64,000 bases of DNA from an uncultured Bacteroidales bacterium (GTDB taxonomy: Bacteria; Bacteroidota; Bacteroidia; Bacteroidales; Paludibacteraceae), in the NCBI GenBank assembly GCA_900319645.1, contig ONPG01000020.1, forward strand, positions 1 to 64,000, read 5' to 3'. Under the pieces are notes generated by a model. It was not told where the DNA came from and searched no databases. It saw only the letters and a program-made list of their open reading frames with translations. Shown here in pieces: positions 62,376 through 64,000 of this stretch. A program made the position numbers and the translations under genes. Position 1 is the first letter of the stretch. Each line of letters begins with the position of its first letter.

Positions 62376-62660
62376 CGTGGAATAGAGATTCCGCGCAATC
62401 ACTTACGCCGAGCCTGCCGTGTGCAGGAGGGTTTGAGGGTGATTATTACATATTAAAAAAGGCGTTTATTGACGCTTTGTATTTGACGCACAAAAAGCTT
62501 AGCACACTTTTTTCATCAAACCAAAAGTCAAAACAAAGTAAAGCAATCAGACGCCTACGGGTATGACTATTCATACCTGCCTGCTGTTTTTTAGCAGGCG
62601 GTTTGTCATATCGGCGTAGGTTTCATTGTTGTTTATTTGACTTTTGGGGGTAAGTGCTAA
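62376..62660 (+). ncRNA. Candidate structured RNA or long riboregulatory leader
   Basis: Directly after the promoter: hairpin CGTGGAAT/ATTCCGCG (62376-62395). Next, AATCAC/GTGATT enclosing CCTGC/GCAGG (62397-62444), and GCGT/ACGC (62462-62475). A long arm follows: CCAAAAGTCAAA pairs exactly with TTTGACTTTTGG (62521-62532 with 62636-62647). Inside it are CCTACG/CGTAGG, GGTATGAC/GTCATATC and GCCTGCT/AGCAGGC with a GTTTTTT loop. I do not recognise the class. A 6S-like RNA or a leader of the FISUMP gene are possible. Confidence 0.5.
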
Positions 62661-62738
62661 GACCCTTGTGCATAGATGAGCAATAGCGAAGTCTGCGCTT
62701 TTTGGTGTATATGCGTGCGTGCAAACAACTTATATATC

Positions 62739-63203
62739 ATGAAGAGAAGTTTATTATTTTTAGGAATGCTTACTGCCGCAATGTTTGTTTGGGCGGATGA
62801 TATTCCTGTCGGCTATATCGATTTGGGGTTGCCAAGTGGAACGCATTGGAAAGCAGTTGATGAGCCGGGATATTACACCTATCCTTCGGCGCGATATTAT
62901 TTTGGCGATGCGCTTCCTAATAAAGCACAAGTAGAAGAGTTGCTTTATAATTGCACATGGAAATGGACAGGCAAAGGCTATAAGGTAACCGGACCAAATC
63001 AGAACTCCATCTATTTCCCGTTTAATGGTTATCAAGACTGTGATGAGGACTTGCATCAATATGGTTCAGCGGCTATGTTATGGACATTGGATAACACAGG
63101 TGCTAATTTTGCGTATTATTATATCCTATCGGATCGGCAACGAACGATTTTAGAGGACTCTAATTGCCGAGGATGTTCCGTCCGTCTTGTTATAAGCAAA
63201 TAA
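62739..63203 (+). CDS. Small secreted FISUMP-like protein
   Basis: A 154-residue protein with a signal peptide (MKRSLLFLGMLTAAMFVWA) and the IDLGLPSGTHWKAVDEPGYY segment typical of the Fibrobacter succinogenes major paralogous (FISUMP) domain, here a short version. It continues with ALPNKAQVEELLYNCTWKW and ends CSVRLVISK, also domain-typical. The open frame continues up to 62676, but the signal peptide marks 62739. FISUMP proteins are secreted and of unknown function. It lies downstream of a long structured leader and upstream of two CsgG-like genes. Confidence 0.75.
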   Translation: MKRSLLFLGMLTAAMFVWADDIPVGYIDLGLPSGTHWKAVDEPGYYTYPSARYYFGDALPNKAQVEELLYNCTWKWTGKGYKVTGPNQNSIYFPFNGYQDCDEDLHQYGSAAMLWTLDNTGANFAYYYILSDRQRTILEDSNCRGCSVRLVISK

Positions 63204-63221
63204 AATCAAATAAATATCAGC

Positions 63222-63254
63222 GGAGGTAGCCGAAAAGCCAAAAGTGAGTAGGCG
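63222..63254 (+). repeat. 33-nt leader repeat, copy 1
   Basis: Begins GGAGG and ends AAGTGAGTAGGCG. 30 of 33 positions equal the copy at 63829-63861. Each copy lies about 20 nt upstream of a CsgG-like gene start. Confidence 0.85.
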
Positions 63255-63274
63255 AAGAACTAAAATCTAAATAA

Positions 63275-63850
63275 ATGAAAAAAATTTTATCACTAATCTC
63301 CATTCTTGTCATCTCCTTACAGATTTATTCGCAAGACATCAAAAAAGTTGCTGTCCTTGAGACCGTTGATAAAGAGGCTAAATTATCTTATGGGCAAAAA
63401 CTACTTTTGCGTAGTTGTTTGTCAAAATCCATTACAGATACTAAGGGCTACGAAGCATATGACCGTACTGATATTGACGCGATTTTATCAGAACAGGATT
63501 TTCAACGGACTGGATTGGTTAATGAGGCAGAAATCAAACACATTGGAGAAATGGCAGGCGTATCTCTCATATTAATTCCGGAAGCAGCGCTCATGGACGA
63601 AAAGAATATCTTTGTCACGGCAAAAATACTTGACGTGGAAAGTGCTAAAGTAGAATTAACGGAAAACATGATGATGGGATTATCAGCCAAAGAGATGGAG
63701 AAAGGCTGCAAAAGGCTATCTAAAAAATTATTTGGCGCTGAAACTAATGCTAATGCAATAGAGATTATTCAGACACTAGCTTGGCCATATGGTAGCATCA
63801 ATAAGAAAAATAAGGAGAATAAACAAAAGGAGGAAGCCGAAATGCCATAA
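63275..63850 (+). CDS. CsgG/LpoB-like secreted protein
   Basis: A 191-residue protein with a signal peptide (LISILVISLQIYSQ) without a lipobox Cys. The fold IKKVAVLETVDKEAKLSYGQ, then YEAYDRTDIDAILSEQDFQRTG and AGVSLILIPEAALMDEKNIF, is that of CsgG/LpoB/TolB-N-like periplasmic proteins. In Bacteroidales these come in tandem copies of unknown function. The C-terminal tail is basic then acidic (NKKNKENKQKEEAEMP), and its last codons lie in the second 33-nt repeat. A paralog follows. Confidence 0.78.
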   Translation: MKKILSLISILVISLQIYSQDIKKVAVLETVDKEAKLSYGQKLLLRSCLSKSITDTKGYEAYDRTDIDAILSEQDFQRTGLVNEAEIKHIGEMAGVSLILIPEAALMDEKNIFVTAKILDVESAKVELTENMMMGLSAKEMEKGCKRLSKKLFGAETNANAIEIIQTLAWPYGSINKKNKENKQKEEAEMP

Positions 63851-63861
63851 GTGAGTAGGCG
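63829..63861 (+). repeat. 33-nt leader repeat, copy 2
   Basis: Nearly identical to 63222-63254. It overlaps the last codons and the stop of the first CsgG-like gene and precedes the second by 21 nt. Confidence 0.85.
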
Positions 63862-63882
63862 TTAATAAATATTCAAAAAATC

Positions 63883-64000
63883 ATGAAAAAAATCTTTCTT
63901 TTTTGTCTTCTTATGCTGACCGCTTTGGTTTACGCAGATGAGGTGAAAAGAGTAGCCATTCTGGAGGTCGTAGACCGCGAGGGCAAACTATCGTACAGCC
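63883..64000 (+). CDS. Second CsgG/LpoB-like secreted protein, cut by the window edge
   Basis: Only the first 39 codons are present: signal peptide MKKIFLFCLLMLTALVYA, then DEVKRVAILEVVDREGKLSY, which aligns with residues 21-40 of the gene before it. A tandem paralog. Confidence 0.8.
   Translation, partial: MKKIFLFCLLMLTALVYADEVKRVAILEVVDREGKLSYS

Noticed and set aside
62376..62660. Retron-type ncRNA (two flanking complementary arms and a long hairpin)
   Set aside because: No reverse transcriptase gene is present downstream or anywhere in the window.
37047..62676. CCTTGTGCATAGA shared by 37047-37059 and 62664-62676
   Set aside because: Matches of 13 nt are expected by chance in 64 kb, and the flanks do not align.
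1..64000. CRISPR arrays, tRNA, rRNA and insertion-sequence transposases
   Set aside because: None was recognised. The tandem repeats found have no unique spacers of CRISPR size and no cas genes nearby, and no cloverleaf or transposase motifs were seen.

Overview
The window reads as a chromosomal segment of a member of the Bacteroidales. The promoters have the Bacteroidota form (TTG, about 20 nt, TAnnTTTG). Family content fits too: PorX-type response regulator, DUF4421, DUF5606, GT3 glycogen synthase, IPT-free TonB-like barrels, and giant secreted repeat proteins with type IX secretion (T9SS)-like tails. Conserved genes are rather GC-rich, while the accessory stretches (about 22.7-36.1 kb and 60.7-64 kb) are clearly AT-richer and full of rearrangement scars. 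I cannot name a species. A Paludibacteraceae-like gut or rumen lineage is only a guess.

Layout. 1-3120 (minus) is the N-terminal 1040 residues of a secreted fibronectin-III/cleaved-adhesin protein whose 3' end lies outside the window. 3.5-4.8 kb (plus) is a DUF4421 outer-membrane barrel. It converges, across a bidirectional terminator, on a five-gene minus-strand operon read from 10.8 kb down to 4.9 kb: pRiA4b ORF-3-like protein, miaA, PKD lipoprotein, GT3 glycogen synthase and C69 dipeptidase. 11.4-22.7 kb (plus) is a polyamine transport operon potABCD with a structured leader and a chimeric PotC. It runs on into a TPR protein, an outer-membrane barrel and a GH105 hydrolase. 22.7-36.1 kb is accessory: a PIN-type toxin-antitoxin pair, a small secreted protein, a 2639-residue repeat protein, a DUF1016 nuclease, two gene remnants, a HigBA pair and a Bro-N protein.

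36.3-38.4 kb (minus) holds DUF5606, Nif3-like and zinc-ribbon genes. They share a bidirectional promoter with a CNNM/CorC-like gene, smpB, a GxxExxY nuclease and gpmI (plus, 38.5-42.3 kb). A second, nearly identical bidirectional promoter drives a cysteine-rich lipoprotein (minus) and the PASTA protein-rluD-porX-EEP operon (plus, 42.9-47.3 kb). Then come a rhomboid protease, HU, adk, obg and a ClC channel (to 52.3 kb). 52.7-60.7 kb is a two-gene operon of large T9SS-type surface proteins (BspA-like leucine-rich repeats, then InlB/Listeria-Bacteroides repeats). The tail has an AAA/DUF4143 ATPase cassette bounded by 97-bp direct repeats, a candidate structured RNA, a FISUMP-type secreted protein, and tandem CsgG/LpoB-like lipid-free secreted proteins, the second cut by the window edge.

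Three signals cut across genes. (1) At least fourteen degenerate 7-nt-period repeat tracts sit at gene junctions, inside signal peptides, or in frame within conserved enzymes. (2) Two almost identical 48-bp bidirectional promoter modules are present. (3) There are several recent duplication scars, including a 68-bp tandem duplication that frameshifts the C-terminal sorting tail of the giant protein. The oddest single gene is an 80-residue lipoprotein with 19 cysteines arranged as eight evenly spaced CC pairs plus a CCC at the lipobox.
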